7,030 nt of DNA from Nitrospirota bacterium (GTDB taxonomy: Bacteria; Nitrospirota; Nitrospiria; Nitrospirales; UBA8639). The notes beneath the pieces are model-generated. The model saw only the letters and a list, made by a program, of their open reading frames with translations, was not told the DNA's origin and did no database searches. The DNA lies in assembly GCA_003233615.1 (NCBI GenBank), contig QIMB01000313.1, positions 1 through 7,030 of the forward strand. Reading direction: 5' to 3'. Position numbers and translations under genes: made by a program. Of the stretch, positions 6,162 to 7,030 are shown one piece after another. Position 1 is the first letter of the stretch; every line of letters starts with the position of its first letter.

Positions 6162-6197
6162 ACCCTCACCCCAGCCCTCTCCCTGAAAGGGAGAGGG
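6162..6197. repeat. CCCTCACCCC-type hairpin repeat upstream of the DUF429 gene
   Basis: CCCTCACCCCAG is followed by CCCTCTCCC (6175-6183), a TGAAA loop and GGGAGAGGG (6189-6197), a perfect nine-pair stem. I recall this motif as a common dispersed intergenic repeat across unrelated bacteria. No T-tract follows directly on the plus strand. On the minus strand the side facing the DUF429 gene is G-rich, so a terminator role is not shown. Confidence 0.65.
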
Positions 6198-6317
6198 AGT
6201 TTAGATAGGTCTTAATGAAAGTTGAAAAACTATACCGATATGCTAATGATCGATCAAACATGAGAAATGCGCAGCGTGCAACATAAAAAGGGGCATACAT
6301 AATGATAATGCGGTGAA

Positions 6318-6343
6318 ATATTTTGTTGACTCAATTCATACTC
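6318..6343 (+). repeat. Direct repeat copy B (partner at 5321-5346)
   Basis: The sequence starts ATATTTTGTTGACT and ends ATACTC. It lies just past the stop codon of the oxygenase pseudogene. The flanking 6212-6317 holds no supportable gene. Confidence 0.4.
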
Positions 6344-6347
6344 AGCC

Positions 6348-6743
6348 CTACCTGTCCACACAATTGCGGGTCAGACAATCAGAGGAGACGCCGAGTCCTT
6401 CCCCAACCATATCGAGTATTTCCAACGTGAGGTGCTCGCACGCCTGAAAATATTCCCACATGGTTTGTCGGAAGTTACGACACTACTTCGCATCTGGCCA
6501 TTGATTGACTCCATTTCGTGTCCGGTTGGTGGGGTCATTATCCGGCAGATCGGGATAGGGCTTGTACCAAAAGTCGAAGACCTCTTTCATGTCCCGTGCT
6601 CTGAAAAAACCCAGGCGCGGCCACAGCAATTTTCACCACCGTTTTCTGGCGTTTTGGCCGTGATCGCTGCCTAGTGGTTCAATGTCGATTACTGGGACTG
6701 CCGGAACTGATTGCTGTGCTACGGCTTCAGGGGGCTGATACAT
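6348..6743 (-). pseudogene. Pseudogene of an isopenicillin-N-synthase-like 2OG-Fe(II) oxygenase, N-terminal part
   Basis: A single frame runs from ATG at 6743 to TAG at 6348-6350 (132 codons) and is interrupted by TGA at 6635-6633 and TAG at 6485-6483. It reads SVPAVPVIDIEPL at the start, then RLGFFRARDMKEVFDFWYKP, then NGVNQWPDA, and after the second stop NFRQTMWEYFQACEHLTLEI followed by LDMVGEGLGV. This order is that of the N-terminal domain of plant/bacterial 2OG-Fe(II) dioxygenases: 'vPvIDl.pl', 'GfF', 'dlKE.fd', 'NqWP', 'FR.tm..Y', 'L....a.gLgl'. The double-stranded beta-helix core, with its HxD...H iron ligands, is missing, and the stretch between the PVIDI motif and GFF is shorter than usual, so an internal deletion is likely. 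It cannot make an active enzyme. Confidence 0.7.
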
Positions 6744-6846
6744 GTAAACAAATTGGGAATGTCAGCCGATGAATATCATGAGGATACCTAAGACTATTGA
6801 AGAGCAGACCTCATGCTCGTCTCTTCAGAGACGATCGGAATTCCGG

Positions 6847-7030
6847 ATGAAAAATAGCCTCAAACATACAGCGTTACTTGTTAGTTTCCTGGCAGGATTC
6901 CAATTATTCATGGGGGGGCTTATTCGCACTGGATTTATCAGAGATGGCAACACAGTCACGGGATGGCTAGAAACCTTTTTTCGCATGGTTCTCACGCCTT
7001 CCTCGACCACGACCCTTTTGGTCTTGGCCC
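6847..7030 (+). CDS. Hypothetical membrane or exported protein, N-terminal part (runs off the window)
   Basis: The frame stays open to the right edge. From the ATG at 6847 it reads MKNSLKHTALLVSFLAGFQL, then FMGGLIRTGFIRDG and TVTGWLETFFRMVLTP, ending in a second hydrophobic run, TTTLLVLA. A short positively charged start followed by about 16 hydrophobic residues looks like a signal anchor or the first transmembrane helix, and a second helix may begin at the edge. In-frame ATGs at 6778 and 6769 would add 23 or 26 polar residues. None of the starts has a good ribosome binding site, and I prefer 6847 because it puts the hydrophobic helix near the N-terminus. I do not recognise the family. An opposite-strand open frame over the same bases (7010-6825) lacks recognisable features and is taken as a shadow. 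Confidence 0.5.
   Translation, partial: MKNSLKHTALLVSFLAGFQLFMGGLIRTGFIRDGNTVTGWLETFFRMVLTPSSTTTLLVLA

Noticed and set aside
6175..6197. Intrinsic terminator at the strong nine-pair hairpin.
   Set aside because: No T-tract follows the stem directly on the plus strand, no gene reads into it from the left, and the sequence is that of a common dispersed repeat.
6825..7010. A 61-codon minus-strand open frame at the right edge.
   Set aside because: The plus-strand frame over the same bases has a signal-anchor-like start and runs off the edge without stop, which is the better gene candidate.

Overview
The window looks like a gene-poor, repeat-rich stretch of a Gram-negative bacterial chromosome. 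There are only a few native genes, separated by mobile-element remnants, small palindromic repeats and one nearly complete insertion sequence. The long TPR/Sel1 protein with a signal peptide, the CHASE2-like start at the left edge and the character of the intergenic repeats remind me of Nitrospira or related Nitrospirota. This is an impression from memory, not a demonstrated assignment. Base composition is patchy: the TPR gene and the IS630 element are fairly GC-rich, while about 2750-3560 is clearly AT-rich.

Layout, left to right. At 1-293 (minus) is the first third or less of a membrane-anchored protein that resembles the beginning of a CHASE2 sensor domain; it runs off the window. A 240-bp gap holds two short palindromic repeats. 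At 533-2491 (minus) is a 652-residue secreted or periplasmic protein with about twelve TPR units and a Sel1-type repeat. Upstream of it lies a roughly 140-bp imperfect inverted-repeat element (2587-2729). From 2827 to 3495 there are two related small non-coding elements, each with inverted-repeat ends (core ATGCCTATCAGG) and each bounded by its own 8-9-bp direct repeat. They look like two members of one miniature inverted-repeat transposable element (MITE) family. At 3717-4018 (minus) is the decayed 3' end of an IS4-type transposase gene. Directly against it is an IS630-family element (4021-5242) with matching ends, a TA target duplication and a transposase read in two frames, joined at an A8 tract. 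At 5482-6111 (minus) is a DUF429/COG2410 protein with a predicted RNase H-like fold. It is flanked by a pair of 26-bp direct repeats and by a very common type of CCCTCACCCC hairpin repeat. At 6348-6743 (minus) is a pseudogene of an isopenicillin-N-synthase-like 2OG-Fe(II) oxygenase. At 6847-7030 (plus) a hydrophobic protein starts and runs off the right edge.

The genes do not form a recognisable operon or pathway, and I see no new multi-gene system such as a defence, secretion or biosynthetic locus. The most informative signals are the two matched MITE-like elements with their target duplications, the A8 slip site that exactly restores the IS630 transposase frame, the hairpin that covers that transposase's ribosome binding site, and the broken oxygenase gene.
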